NCBI RefSeq assembly: GCF_900103125.1
Contig: NZ_FNJV01000012.1
Coordinates: forward strand, 62,001 to 126,000
Source: Mucilaginibacter sp. OK268
GTDB lineage: Bacteria > Bacteroidota > Bacteroidia > Sphingobacteriales > Sphingobacteriaceae
Reading direction: 5' to 3'
DNA: 64,000 nucleotides
Position numbers and translations under genes: made by a program. Numbering within the stretch: the first letter of the stretch is position 1; every line of letters begins with the position of its first letter. This document shows positions 49,288 through 58,951 of this stretch, piece by piece. Under the pieces are notes generated by a model. The model worked only from the letters and a program-made list of their open reading frames with translations. It was not told the DNA's origin and did not search any database.

Positions 49288-50712
49288 TTATTTAGGCATA
49301 ACATTTTTATCAAAAAACAGCCTGGTTGTTACCACATCGCCGCCAATTGCCGCTGATGCTGCTTTATAATTAGCAGGGTTTACGTTAGCCTCATCAACCG
49401 GATATTTGAAACGAACCGGGAAGTCGCTAAAGGCACCCGTTGCAGGTTTATAAAGTACCGGAAAATCCAGCCTGCGGGTTTCAATCCATGCATCCCAGCC
49501 ACGGTTATAATTAGCAACCCATTTTTGGATAGCCAGGTTATTGGTACTGTACGGGTTAGCAGCAATAAAAGCAGTAGCATCTCCGGCAGTCCAATAATCA
49601 AATGAAGCCTGAACACCTTTTGCATAATAAGTACTTGCATCACCGGCAATAAAGCCTTTTGCAACGGCTTCGGCCTGATAAAATGCAATCTCTGCGTAAT
49701 CAAGCAGCAAACCAGGGGCTGTAGCTGCAATCATAATATCACCAGCATGCGAAAAGCTATCATAATTTGCTTTTACACCAGGATCGGCTCCCAAAACCTT
49801 GCCACCTGCATCCAATGCTTTAAAATATTTTGATGCACGGGGGTCAATAAGACCATTATTATTATTCAACTGATTGGCTAAAGTGCTGCAGGCCACAAAA
49901 TCAAACCTGCCGCTTTGTACCAGGTCAACCCAAATAGGATTCGTGTTTGGTGTTGCTGCCTGGTATACTAATGTAGCATTATCTGTATTTGCGGTAAATA
50001 CCCCCCCTGTTACTGCATCCTGAACTGTTGTTTTAGCCAAAGCTGCGTCGTAATCAGCAATGGTCATACCCATTTTCAATTTCAGTGAGTAGGCAAACTT
50101 TTTCCATTTAGCCACACTTCCTCCATAAATGATGTCGGCAGTACCATAACTTGCGCTTGCAACTGTTAGCGCTGCTATATCAGCGTCTACACGCTTCAGC
50201 AGGTCTTTATAAATTGTTGCTGCATCATCGTATTTTGGAAAGTTGTTTGCAGAATCAAAAGCCTGTGAATAAGGGACATCACCAAAGGTGCTAACCAGGT
50301 AATAAAAACCATATACCTGTAACAGATCTGCAATAGCTAAATCATTCTTTTTTACAGCGTCGCCTACTATAGTGGGGTCGTTTGGAATGATGTCTTTAGC
50401 TAACTTTAAATTGTTTAAAACATCACGAAACAGGAAATTCCACATCTGTCTATTGATGTTACGCGTGTCAAAATTATACAAACTTTCGTCATTATAAGTA
50501 GTCTCCTGCCATTGCTGTTCCACCAATCTGAAAACGTTATTGTTTACGTTGGCTGATGTAACGGTATTTGAAAGCACCCGCTCGGCCTGTGTAATTAAGG
50601 TTGGCGCAGGTACCGTAGGGAAAAGTTTAGGGTTAGTATTGAGGTTTTCAAAATCTTTTTTGCACGCTCCCAGCATAACAAGCGGAAGCAATGCCCATAT
50701 ATATTTTTTCAT
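49288..50712 (-). CDS. SusD/RagB-family nutrient-binding lipoprotein 1
   Basis: 474 residues. Signal peptide with lipobox (LPLVMLGAC; Cys17) gives an outer-membrane lipoprotein on the cell surface. Then NTNPKLFPTVPAPTLITQAER and the helical TPR-like scaffold (DLLQVYGFYYLVSTFGDVPYSQAFD), then ALDAGGKVLGADPGVKANYDSF and the C-terminal WIETRRLDFPVLYKP motif close to the SusD fold. It captures glycans or peptides and passes them to the SusC pore encoded just upstream (5-bp gap). Ligand unknown; no hydrolase is adjacent. Confidence 0.93.
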   Translation of the reverse strand: MKKYIWALLPLVMLGACKKDFENLNTNPKLFPTVPAPTLITQAERVLSNTVTSANVNNNVFRLVEQQWQETTYNDESLYNFDTRNINRQMWNFLFRDVLNNLKLAKDIIPNDPTIVGDAVKKNDLAIADLLQVYGFYYLVSTFGDVPYSQAFDSANNFPKYDDAATIYKDLLKRVDADIAALTVASASYGTADIIYGGSVAKWKKFAYSLKLKMGMTIADYDAALAKTTVQDAVTGGVFTANTDNATLVYQAATPNTNPIWVDLVQSGRFDFVACSTLANQLNNNNGLIDPRASKYFKALDAGGKVLGADPGVKANYDSFSHAGDIMIAATAPGLLLDYAEIAFYQAEAVAKGFIAGDASTYYAKGVQASFDYWTAGDATAFIAANPYSTNNLAIQKWVANYNRGWDAWIETRRLDFPVLYKPATGAFSDFPVRFKYPVDEANVNPANYKAASAAIGGDVVTTRLFFDKNVMPK

Positions 50713-50717
50713 ATTGG

Positions 50718-53700
50718 TTAAAATCTTACTTTTAAGTTTAGGGTAAACATTCTTACAGTTGGGAAAGCACCGCTTTGATAACCCTGCAGGTTACCGGCAC
50801 CTAAGGTTTCTTCGGGATCAGAATATGGAACATTCTTGTGGATGATCCATAAGTTCCTGCCGCTTACTGCCAGATCAACACCCTTAATGGCCCCCCATTT
50901 TGACACTAAAGTTTGCGGGAATGCGTAAGACAATGCCGCTTCGCGCAGTTTCACATAGCCTGCATCATAAACAAAATTAGCTGCAGGGTTATGCTCATAA
51001 CCATACAAACCGGTAGCATCATTACGAACCCGAACAGTGTTCTTAGCGCCACTTGCAGTAATACCCGGTACAATTACACCACCGCCGGCAGCAAGTGTGT
51101 TTCTTGATGGATTACCCAGATCGTTGTTACCAACTGTTTCGGGATATAAACCCGTATCCATGCCATAATAAGTATCTAACGAGAATACACTGCCGCCTTT
51201 ACGTATATCGATCAGGAAGGTTAAAGTAAAATCTTTAACACGCACAGAGTTGGTAATACCACCTATCCAGTCGGGATTAATATTACCTATTGTGCTGGTG
51301 CTTGGCGATTGTTTGTAGTATCCGGTAGCGTCAACAACACGGCCATCGTCCTTCTTGGTATAAGGATTTCCGTTGATATCTGTAAAAGCAGTACCACGTA
51401 TATCACCATATGGACGACCCAATGCGGCATTAAGCGATACCCCACCCTGGAAAGATGACAGCAAAAGATTTGTTGATTGCTGACCTGATGGATCGGTATA
51501 TAGCGCCAAAACCTTATTGCTGTTCTTGGTAAAGTTAACCCCTAACTTCCAGGTTACCAGCTTACTGCTTACAGGCGTACCGTTTAATACAACTTCAACA
51601 CCCCGGTTGCGTAAAGTGCCGGAGTTAATGTATGTTGCGTTATAACCGGTAGCTGTTGATAAGGCAACAGGTAACAACCCATCAACTGTTTTGGCATCAT
51701 AATAAGTAAAATCAAAACCTAAACGGCTGTTAAAAAACTGCATCTCTAAACCAGCTTCTTTTGATTTTGTACGCTCTGGCTTTAAAGCCGCATTATTTTG
51801 AGTAAGCCCAATAAAAGATTGAGGGTTTGAACCAAACGGCGTACCAAATGAATAGAAGTTTTTGGTGTTTTGAGGTTGCCCGCCATTACCTACTTCGGCA
51901 TAGTTAACCCTTACTTTACCATATGATAACCAGCTGTATTGTTTAAGCAGTTCAGAGAAAGTAAAGCCTAAGTTAACCGATGGATAGTAATACTTATTGC
52001 TGTATGATGGCAAAGCTGAGTTAACGTCACGACGTAATGTTGCGTCTAAAACCAGCATTTTTTTCCAGGTAAATGTAGCACCTGCAAATAAACCATCTAC
52101 CTCTTGCCTGATATCGTTTTCGGTAGGGGCAGCCGGCGCGTTTTTAGAATTCGCTAAAGCATAAACATTAGGAATGATTAAACCGCCGTTAGTTACTGCT
52201 GAAATTAACTCATACTGGTTTTTGCGAATGTTAACACCAGCCAAACCTTTAAAATTCAAATCGTTGTTGATGTTTTTATCAACCGTTGCCAGGAAATCTA
52301 AATTGGTTTCGTTGAAATTGATATTCCTCCTGGTATAAGAAGATACACCTACTGAACCAAAAGCACGTCTTTCTTCCTGTAACATGGTGTAATTATCAAC
52401 CGTTACACGACCCAATAAATTCAACCAGTCGTTAACCCTGTAATTCAAATTCACATTACCAAAATAGTGGTGACGCCTGTCTGTTTCATAATTTTGATAA
52501 CGGGTCCAATATGGGTTATCCTGGTAAATAGGAACCAGATTGGTTGGGCTTGCCCAGTTCCAGGTTACGTTTTTACCGCCCGATGCAAAGTACTGGTCCT
52601 TTAATTCCTTGACATCAGTATTCATTTGCCACCATTGCCTAAAGTTGCGCACAACGTTTTCGGCCTGGTAACCGCTGCCATAACGGCCAATACCATCGGT
52701 CCTGGTGTAATTAACGCTTGCGCCTGCGGTTAATTTGCTGGTAATTTTATAAGTACTTGCAAAATCAACGCTATTACGCAATTCATTACTATTTGGCAAA
52801 AAGCCGGTTTGGTTATTACGGGTATAACCTAATTTAAAAGTACCGTTTTCGCCGCCATTGGTAATAAATAAACTTTGGTTATTGGTTACCGGGTGAACAA
52901 AGAAAGAAAGCGGATCATTTGCTCCTGCCACCCATGGTGTTGCTTTTCCATAGTTTGGAGAAGACGGGGCAAAAGCATCCCATTGATAAACCATCAGGTT
53001 TGGATCAAATTTATGACCATAAGATGCATCTTCCTGTAAAGGAGTAACCAGGTCATTCTTGCCGTCGCCATTAATATCCCTTATCAGGAAATAGCCGCTT
53101 GGGTCAATGCCGGTTTTATCATTATAAATAGGGCCATAACCAGCACCATACTCATGCTGATAAGTTGGCAGTGTTGATTTATCAACCGAGCCAATACCAA
53201 CACTGCTATTAAAGGTAATACCCAAACCCTTGCCTGGTTTTTTTGTAGTGATCATGATTACACCATTGGCGCCGATGGAACCATACAATGCGCTACCTGC
53301 AGCACCTTTAAGTGTGGTAATAGACTCAATATCATCGGGGTTAATATCAGCAATTGGCGATCCGTAATCATAACCGCCCCTGCCCGATTCAACAGTACCC
53401 GCATTTGTTCCGGTATTAGCACCAGCATTGTTGGTTCCGGCGTTCCCCGAACCTGGGCCACCATTATTCATCGGTACACCATCAACAACAAATAATGCCT
53501 GGTTATTACCTAATAATGATTTTGTACCCCTTAAAACCACGTTGGTTGACCCCCCTAACGCGTTGTTTTGCCTGATCTCTAAACCAGCAACTTTGCCTGA
53601 AAGGCCGCTTACAAAGTTTCCGCTACGTTGTTTGCTAACTTCATCGCCGCCAACCTGCTGGGCCGCATAGGCCTGTTGGTTACGGGTTCTGTTTAAGCCT

Positions 53701-54029
53701 AAAGCGCCGGTTACAACAACTTCGCCAAGTTGCTTGCTCGACATGGCAAGCCGTACGTTTACAACAGGGCCCCTTACCTGTACTTCTTGTGATGCATAGC
53801 CAATAAAGCTAATGATTAGTGTTGAACCCTCCGGAACACTTAACGTGTATTTTCCGTTGACACTGGTTTGGGTACCGGTTGTTGTTCCTTTAACCCTGAT
53901 GGTTACTCCCGGGATAGGCAGGCCGTCTTCCAGGCCTGTAACCGTACCGGTAACTGCACGATTTTGTGCAAATGTTTGTGTAATTGATAACAGCAGGAAA
54001 CACAAACTTACTAGTAGAAGTTTTTTCAT
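50718..54029 (-). CDS. SusC/RagA-family TonB-dependent receptor 1
   Basis: 1103 residues. Signal peptide MKKLLLVSLCFLLLSITQTFAQ, then a CarboxypepD-like domain (VTGTVTGLEDGLPIPGVTIRVKGT, SVNGKYTLSVPEG, IGYASQEV), a plug domain (GALGLNRTRNQQAYAAQQVGG; SLLGNNQALFVVDGVPM; GSALYGSIGANGVIMITTKK) and a 22-strand barrel ending FTLNLKVRF. The N-terminal extension lacks a TonB-box motif that I can point to. Forms a pair with the SusD-1 lipoprotein. It starts with the same signal and leader as SusC-2. Confidence 0.95.
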   Translation of the reverse strand: MKKLLLVSLCFLLLSITQTFAQNRAVTGTVTGLEDGLPIPGVTIRVKGTTTGTQTSVNGKYTLSVPEGSTLIISFIGYASQEVQVRGPVVNVRLAMSSKQLGEVVVTGALGLNRTRNQQAYAAQQVGGDEVSKQRSGNFVSGLSGKVAGLEIRQNNALGGSTNVVLRGTKSLLGNNQALFVVDGVPMNNGGPGSGNAGTNNAGANTGTNAGTVESGRGGYDYGSPIADINPDDIESITTLKGAAGSALYGSIGANGVIMITTKKPGKGLGITFNSSVGIGSVDKSTLPTYQHEYGAGYGPIYNDKTGIDPSGYFLIRDINGDGKNDLVTPLQEDASYGHKFDPNLMVYQWDAFAPSSPNYGKATPWVAGANDPLSFFVHPVTNNQSLFITNGGENGTFKLGYTRNNQTGFLPNSNELRNSVDFASTYKITSKLTAGASVNYTRTDGIGRYGSGYQAENVVRNFRQWWQMNTDVKELKDQYFASGGKNVTWNWASPTNLVPIYQDNPYWTRYQNYETDRRHHYFGNVNLNYRVNDWLNLLGRVTVDNYTMLQEERRAFGSVGVSSYTRRNINFNETNLDFLATVDKNINNDLNFKGLAGVNIRKNQYELISAVTNGGLIIPNVYALANSKNAPAAPTENDIRQEVDGLFAGATFTWKKMLVLDATLRRDVNSALPSYSNKYYYPSVNLGFTFSELLKQYSWLSYGKVRVNYAEVGNGGQPQNTKNFYSFGTPFGSNPQSFIGLTQNNAALKPERTKSKEAGLEMQFFNSRLGFDFTYYDAKTVDGLLPVALSTATGYNATYINSGTLRNRGVEVVLNGTPVSSKLVTWKLGVNFTKNSNKVLALYTDPSGQQSTNLLLSSFQGGVSLNAALGRPYGDIRGTAFTDINGNPYTKKDDGRVVDATGYYKQSPSTSTIGNINPDWIGGITNSVRVKDFTLTFLIDIRKGGSVFSLDTYYGMDTGLYPETVGNNDLGNPSRNTLAAGGGVIVPGITASGAKNTVRVRNDATGLYGYEHNPAANFVYDAGYVKLREAALSYAFPQTLVSKWGAIKGVDLAVSGRNLWIIHKNVPYSDPEETLGAGNLQGYQSGAFPTVRMFTLNLKVRF

Positions 54030-54037
54030 TTTTTGTG

Positions 54038-54059
54038 ATAAGATCTGTTAATAGTTAAT
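54038..54059 (-). promoter_or_regulatory. Conserved leader element upstream of susC-1
   Basis: ATAAGATCTGTTAATAG and the following TTAAT lie 8 bp before the susC-1 start. The same element with one change is in front of susC-2 (62190-62211). Being so near the start it is probably part of the mRNA leader or ribosome-loading site shared by duplication. Confidence 0.5.
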
Positions 54060-54328
54060 ACTCAATGAATTATCTCGCTTATATTATAATATATTTTGCA
54101 GAATTATAACATAAAGCCGGGCCTATATTACGTAAAATATTATACAATATCGATTATTTTTCAAATTATTAGCTTCTATTTATTGCATATATTATCTATA
54201 ATGTCTACCTGATATATATTTTATTTAAGATGTTTTGTGGGCAATATTGACGGTGACCAGCCTCTTGTGTTTTTGTGTAAAATGGACACTCGGGCAGGGC
54301 ATGCAGACTATTTCGGATGTCGTGTATC

Positions 54329-54380
54329 GGCGGCCTTTTATTTGTTGGCCCAGGGCAAATACAGCGTAGGTAAAAAATAA
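54329..54380 (+). pseudogene. Broken duplicate of the DoxX gene 3' end
   Basis: GGCCTTTTATTTGTTGG, then CAGGGCAAATACAGCGTA and GTAAAAAATAA, closely match the last 50 bp of the DoxX gene (about 49153-49205), but one inserted base after GTTGG breaks the frame. Similarity weakens upstream of 54329. It looks like a relic of a duplication, in the 439-bp gap between susC-1 and the next gene; the rest of the gap has promoter-like AT-rich sequence and no gene. Confidence 0.5.
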
Positions 54381-54468
54381 TAAACGCTGGTTAAGCTCCA
54401 TAAATACCGTGTAAACACCTATTGTAGCTGCCCTATTATTAATGTATTTTTTATAAAAATATATTAAC

Positions 54469-55368
54469 ATGAAAAAACAAATACTGTTGGGCCTCATGGC
54501 CATGATGGTGGGCTTTAGCGCCTGCAAAAAGGACCTGGTGAAAACACCGGGTACAACACCGGATAAGGCCAAACAAAAGGTGAATGTAGTTGACCCGGGA
54601 TTCGTAAATGAGTTAACACTAGCGCCCCGCCAACCCGGAGAAAACTTTGACACCTACCTGGGTAACTGGGGCGGTGTAAGTGTTAAAATGCAGGGCACCC
54701 CGGTTTGGGACCACGCCAAATACCCCAACCTGGTTAATGGCGTTCCGTGTATGGGCTATGGGTATACCGTGGGAGATCAAAATATGATTACGACTTCAAA
54801 TGCAGGCGGACAAGACTTTTTTATAGTATACGTGGCAACCGCTTCATTTGATGCCTATGTGCTAGATTTTACTTCAAATGTAGGTAGTTTGGCTAGCGCT
54901 ATTATAAATATGCTACCAGACTCACCAATCATAACCATGCCCGTGGCTTCTGATTTTGTTAAAGTAACTTACGGTAATAGCGGTGCAGGCTACGTAGCGG
55001 TTACAGGCAAACTAATCCGGATCACTAGTGGTACTTCTCACTTTGCTTTCACTACTGTGGGTTATCCAACTCCGGCACCGGTAATTACTCCTCCACCGCC
55101 AACCACCTATACAATGTCATTCATATACCCTGCTGGCTCAAACTATGAGTATGATGTGAATGTTACTAACGGTGTAATTACTTCAATTGGCGGATTAAAT
55201 ATAGTAACCTATCAAAACTTCCCAGCACATTACAATAGCGGAGGAACATGGACACCCATTGCCGGCACTACCCATTATCATATAACCGGCCTAAATGTAA
55301 CGGGTACCCCCACCGCCAATACGCCTGTTACCTTTACTTTCACAGGAGACACCAGCGATTCTTATTAA
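54469..55368 (+). CDS. Hypothetical lipoprotein, unknown
   Basis: 299 residues. Lipoprotein signal MKKQILLGLMAMMVGFSAC with Cys19. A KKDLVKTPGTTPDKAKQK linker follows, then a beta-rich middle with GYGYTVGDQNMITT and VYVATASFDAYVLDF. Pro-rich hinge APVITPPPPTTYTM, then a C-terminal beta domain with SNYEYDVNVTNGVITSIGG and VTFTFTGDTSDSY. Surface or periplasmic. No family recognised. It follows susC-1 on the opposite strand and shares no operon with it. Confidence 0.65.
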   Translation: MKKQILLGLMAMMVGFSACKKDLVKTPGTTPDKAKQKVNVVDPGFVNELTLAPRQPGENFDTYLGNWGGVSVKMQGTPVWDHAKYPNLVNGVPCMGYGYTVGDQNMITTSNAGGQDFFIVYVATASFDAYVLDFTSNVGSLASAIINMLPDSPIITMPVASDFVKVTYGNSGAGYVAVTGKLIRITSGTSHFAFTTVGYPTPAPVITPPPPTTYTMSFIYPAGSNYEYDVNVTNGVITSIGGLNIVTYQNFPAHYNSGGTWTPIAGTTHYHITGLNVTGTPTANTPVTFTFTGDTSDSY

Positions 55369-55423
55369 TGAAAAGAGACGGCATCACGAATAAAAAACTG
55401 CTCGCCCGAGCAAACTCTTAAAT

Positions 55424-55461
55424 AAAAGAGGCCGACTTATCAAAATAAGCCGGCCTCTTTT
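55424..55461. terminator. Hairpin terminator between convergent genes
   Basis: AAAAGAGGCCG...CGGCCTCTTTT (55424-55434 and 55451-55461), with inner ACTTAT/ATAAGC extending the stem. It lies 55 bp after the hypothetical lipoprotein stop and before the convergent CarboxypepD gene, with A and T runs on both sides. Confidence 0.8.
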
Positions 55462-55474
55462 GTTTTAATAGCTA

Positions 55475-56431
55475 TTACTGGTTCAAATAATCGCCCAGTG
55501 CTTTCAGGTAGTTGTCGTCGATATCGCCCTCATTATCCGAAAAGAATTTTTTCACTTTATCAGCGTCGGCAACAAATGCCTGTTTAATGGCCTTTGCTTT
55601 AAGCTCTATTTTTTGAGGCTTTCCGCCTGGCAGTTGTACCACGTAATAAACACTTTCGTCTTTGTATTCATCATAATTATTACCGCTTGAGGTGATGCCG
55701 TTGGTTACAAAATTAGCTTTTATAAAAGTTGTCCCCAGGTCTTTGTATATTTTGTATTTTTTTCCGGTAGATAATACCTCCACATAGCGTTTGGCATTTA
55801 TAGCAGGCACGTCCTCAAAAACATAAGGCACGGCGTTTTCATCAAACAAGGTGAAGCCTTTTATTTCTTGCTTTACCACCAGCATGGCGGTGGTTTTATT
55901 ACGGGTAAATATGAGGTTACCTCCTACTTTATCATAGTTAAATAAGTATACATCGCTTTGTTTAAGCGAATCCTGGGGGGTTATGGCAAAACCATGTACC
56001 CAATCATTAAACAAAAAGCGGCTGCCGTGCAGGCCTTCCTGCCCGGTGCCTATGCGGTTAATAGATACGTTATGATCAACCAGGTTTTCATCGGGTTTAA
56101 AAAAATTGGCAACGCTTGTTTTAGCCAGTACCTCTTGTTTGGGGGCTTCCCCGGCAGTCATCACCACTTTAACATTGGAGGGGTTATCCAGCTTAATCCG
56201 CGCTTCGTTATGAAAATTGGCGGTTACGATGAGGTTAGAGGCAGGATCGGCCTGAAGACTGAACGCCCCGCTCTGATCTGAATAAGTGGCATAAGGATGC
56301 TGCGAATCGCTCACAAAAGCAAAAGCGACAGGTTTACCTGTTTGGTCTGTTACGGTTCCGTTTACAGATATCGTTTGGGCGAAACTTATTTTACATAATA
56401 TAGTTAACGCTAAAAGAATTATTTTTTTCAT
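55475..56431 (-). CDS. Carboxypeptidase-regulatory-like domain protein
   Basis: 318 residues from MKKIILLALTILCKISFAQ (ATG at 56431; three residues upstream are also possible). Signal peptide to about 19. VNGTVTDQTGKPVAFAFVSDSQHPYATYSDQSGAFSLQADP reduced: VTDQTGKPVAFAFVSD and TYSDQSGAFSL, a CarboxypepD_reg-like domain. The remaining 220 residues are mixed with YVEVLSTGKKYKIYKDLGTTFIK. Exported, role unknown. No partner in an operon. Confidence 0.75.
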   Translation of the reverse strand: MKKIILLALTILCKISFAQTISVNGTVTDQTGKPVAFAFVSDSQHPYATYSDQSGAFSLQADPASNLIVTANFHNEARIKLDNPSNVKVVMTAGEAPKQEVLAKTSVANFFKPDENLVDHNVSINRIGTGQEGLHGSRFLFNDWVHGFAITPQDSLKQSDVYLFNYDKVGGNLIFTRNKTTAMLVVKQEIKGFTLFDENAVPYVFEDVPAINAKRYVEVLSTGKKYKIYKDLGTTFIKANFVTNGITSSGNNYDEYKDESVYYVVQLPGGKPQKIELKAKAIKQAFVADADKVKKFFSDNEGDIDDNYLKALGDYLNQ

Positions 56432-56525
56432 TGGAAGCAATAGACTTTAATATAATGCTTCAAAAGTTATATATTTTTTTTCAATTCCCTCTAATCTTCA
56501 TTTAAATAGTTGCGATATAATACAA

Positions 56526-56552
56526 AAGGTGCTCCAATAATTGAAGCACCTT
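56526..56552 (-). terminator. Terminator of the second susCD/DUF1735 operon
   Basis: AAGGTGCT (56526-56533) and AGCACCTT (56545-56552) pair; CCAAT/ATTG can extend the stem. It lies 23 bp after the DUF1735 gene stop. On the minus strand a T-rich tail (TTGTATTATAT) follows. Confidence 0.7.
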
Positions 56553-56575
56553 ATATTAATCGTTTTTTTTATTAA

Positions 56576-57424
56576 TTACTTTTTTACTAACGTTTCAGAA
56601 ATCAAACGGGGAGCCGCTGAGTTGTAATAGTAATTTAGTGTGAACGTTTTGGTCGCCGGATCATATTTATTAACCGTTCCTGGCTGTAAGGCAACTGATG
56701 GTTGAGAAACACTTGATAATGTAACTGAATTATCAGCATTTACAGTAATCTTCAGATCCGTTTTTAAATCGGCTAAAGCGCTTCCTGAAACTGATGTGGC
56801 GCCAGCTGTTCCCATAGCTACATCATAATTAAATGTGAAAGTACCAGCAGTTGGATGAATCCTTGAACCAGAAGCGGTATAAGTACCATCATACTTGTTC
56901 TTAACCTGAACATTGTACAAAACCGTTTTATAATTGCTGATCTGTTGTCCGCCACCATCCGTTATTGTTAATGGTAATACATAGCTTGTATTAGTGGGTG
57001 ATATTAAACTTGATTTAATATTGATAACTATGTTAGACGAATTTTGATTAGCTGGAATTGTAGTTGTAAAGGTACTGGTGTAATAATCAGCTGGCAAGAG
57101 TACATAACTCGTGCTATTATCCGCGTTATATTTAGTTAAGGCAGCCTGATCAACAGAGATTTTTACCGTTAAGGGTGTCGATAAAGGTTTAGGCGCAGCC
57201 ACGTTAACCATTAAATTAATCGGAATAGGGGTATCAGAAATATCAAGAGCAACTGCTTCAAATAAGCCGCCATTCGCTCCGACTCCTGTAGCAGCAGGTA
57301 ATTCCACCAACGGTTTTGCTGCCGCAAAATCCACATAATGCTGGTTATCCTTCAGGCACGAGCTTAAACCCGCGATAGACACCAAAGCGACAAAAGCTGT
57401 TTTAATATATAATTTCGTTTTCAT
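56576..57424 (-). CDS. DUF1735-type surface lipoprotein of a SusCD locus
   Basis: 282 residues. Lipoprotein signal with Cys23 (VSIAGLSSCLKD). DUF1735-type domain with IPINLMVNVAAPKPLSTPLTVKISVDQAAL reduced: LSTPLTVKISVD, Y-ADNSTSYVLLPADYY-- and ISPTNTSYVLPLTI. A C-terminal beta domain of DUF4361-like shape follows. DUF1735 proteins are commonly the third gene of Bacteroidota glycan-uptake loci and act as surface glycan-binding proteins. Its own start follows SusD-2 by 19 bp. Confidence 0.85.
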   Translation of the reverse strand: MKTKLYIKTAFVALVSIAGLSSCLKDNQHYVDFAAAKPLVELPAATGVGANGGLFEAVALDISDTPIPINLMVNVAAPKPLSTPLTVKISVDQAALTKYNADNSTSYVLLPADYYTSTFTTTIPANQNSSNIVINIKSSLISPTNTSYVLPLTITDGGGQQISNYKTVLYNVQVKNKYDGTYTASGSRIHPTAGTFTFNYDVAMGTAGATSVSGSALADLKTDLKITVNADNSVTLSSVSQPSVALQPGTVNKYDPATKTFTLNYYYNSAAPRLISETLVKK

Positions 57425-57443
57425 TTTTCTTTTCGTTTAAATA

Positions 57444-58940
57444 TTATTTAGCCCAGAATATTTTAGAGGTAAATACAGAGATATTACCCTCTGCGGCTAC
57501 GTTAGCCGCATTGGTTTGATATTCAATAGCAGGATATGGCACACGGGTAACCTGGTTTGGAGGGTTAGCGCCCGGGTATACAGAAAGCGGGATATTATTA
57601 GGATAGCCTGTTCTGCGGAATTCGTTAAATGCTTCAAATGCGCCATAGATAGCCAGGGCTTTCCATTTTTCGGTAATGATAGCTTGCTCCTGTGTGGCAT
57701 CTGTACCTGCTGTTGGGTACGGATTAGCTGCCAGATAAGTAGCTGCCTGCGTGTCGGTTAAACCCATTTCGGCATAAGAAGCATTGATACCGGCATTGTA
57801 TAGTGTCGCGGCACTCCCACTGGTAATATATCCGCTTTTAACACCTTCGGCCTGTAAAAATAAAGCTTCGGAGCCCGACATGATCACCGCGTCCATGGTA
57901 GCAGATTTCAACAATCCTGTTCCAACTTTACTTGGGGCTGTTGTTGGCGGCTGTGTTATACCCAAAGCAGTTGAGATAATGGTACCGGTTGATGTTGTGG
58001 TATAAACCACAAAACCGCGAACATCGCTATTAGCAGTAAGCACGGTAGCCCCGTAGCTATTGGCCTGGTACTGGTTTTTATTGGCTTGCGCACCACCATT
58101 TTGAGTTGTACCGTAATTTCTCCAAAGCGGGCTTTGCTGACCATTAACCGCATCACTATTCAGGTAACCCGGGTTTACAGTGCCGGGCATGGTAGCATCA
58201 ATATAACCGATGCTTTGTGTTGCCGCAACAGCCGCTTTAAGCGCGGCGGTTTTTGAGCTCACATTGCTTTGGCGCAATGCCAAACGCAATTTTAACGTAT
58301 TAGCAAATTTTAACCATTTAGTCATATCGCCCTTGTACATGATATCTGCAGTACCGGGAGTGGCCGGTGGTACAGCTAATTTTTGCGTGGCTTGTATGGA
58401 TGTTATAGCCGCATCTACACGTTTCAACAAATCGTCATATATCGCTGATCCTTTATCGTATTTAGGGTTCAGCAATGCTGTTCCTTTTAAAGCGTCGGTA
58501 TAAGGGACGTTATTATAGTTATCAACCAGGGCCTGAAAATCAAACGCGATCATAATATCGGCGATGGCCAGAAAATATGGATTTGTAGTTGAAGCTTTTA
58601 AAGCGTTATAATTAGCTACATTCAAATACAGTGGGGTCCAATAATCATAAGTAGCTGAAGTTACCTGGTATGACAGTAGGGCTGCGTTAGGCTGGAAGCC
58701 TGTGCTCCAGCTCAGGTAGCCCATCCAGCAGGCATAATTAACGTAAGACGTTACTTGTGGCCCACCCTGGCCAACGTTGTTGGTAATATCGGCAGTGATC
58801 TTTAAAGCGCCGGTTAATGCCAGGTTGGGGGTTGTTGTTACGGGCTGGTTGGGGTTAGTTGATAACTCCAGGTAATCCTTTTTGCAACTGCCAGCCGTTA
58901 AAGCAAGCGTTGCAAATATTATAGATAAATACTTTTTCAT
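57444..58940 (-). CDS. SusD/RagB-family nutrient-binding lipoprotein 2
   Basis: 498 residues. Signal with Cys19 (ALTAGSC). NTNPNQPVTTTPNLALTGAL and the helical repeat region (ADIMIAFDFQALVDNYNNVPYTDALKG) belong to the SusD-like group. QANSYGATVLTANSDVRG region and a C-terminal WKALAIYGAFEAFNEFRRTGYP motif, typical of the group. A surface binder for the SusC-2 pore, 11 bp downstream of it. Followed by the DUF1735 gene. Ligand unknown. Confidence 0.93.
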   Translation of the reverse strand: MKKYLSIIFATLALTAGSCKKDYLELSTNPNQPVTTTPNLALTGALKITADITNNVGQGGPQVTSYVNYACWMGYLSWSTGFQPNAALLSYQVTSATYDYWTPLYLNVANYNALKASTTNPYFLAIADIMIAFDFQALVDNYNNVPYTDALKGTALLNPKYDKGSAIYDDLLKRVDAAITSIQATQKLAVPPATPGTADIMYKGDMTKWLKFANTLKLRLALRQSNVSSKTAALKAAVAATQSIGYIDATMPGTVNPGYLNSDAVNGQQSPLWRNYGTTQNGGAQANKNQYQANSYGATVLTANSDVRGFVVYTTTSTGTIISTALGITQPPTTAPSKVGTGLLKSATMDAVIMSGSEALFLQAEGVKSGYITSGSAATLYNAGINASYAEMGLTDTQAATYLAANPYPTAGTDATQEQAIITEKWKALAIYGAFEAFNEFRRTGYPNNIPLSVYPGANPPNQVTRVPYPAIEYQTNAANVAAEGNISVFTSKIFWAK

Positions 58941-58951
58941 CGTTTTGTAAG

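Noticed and set aside
54225..54653. A minus-strand open frame opposite the lipoprotein start
   Set aside because: It overlaps a plus-strand gene with a clear lipoprotein signal and shows no family motif.
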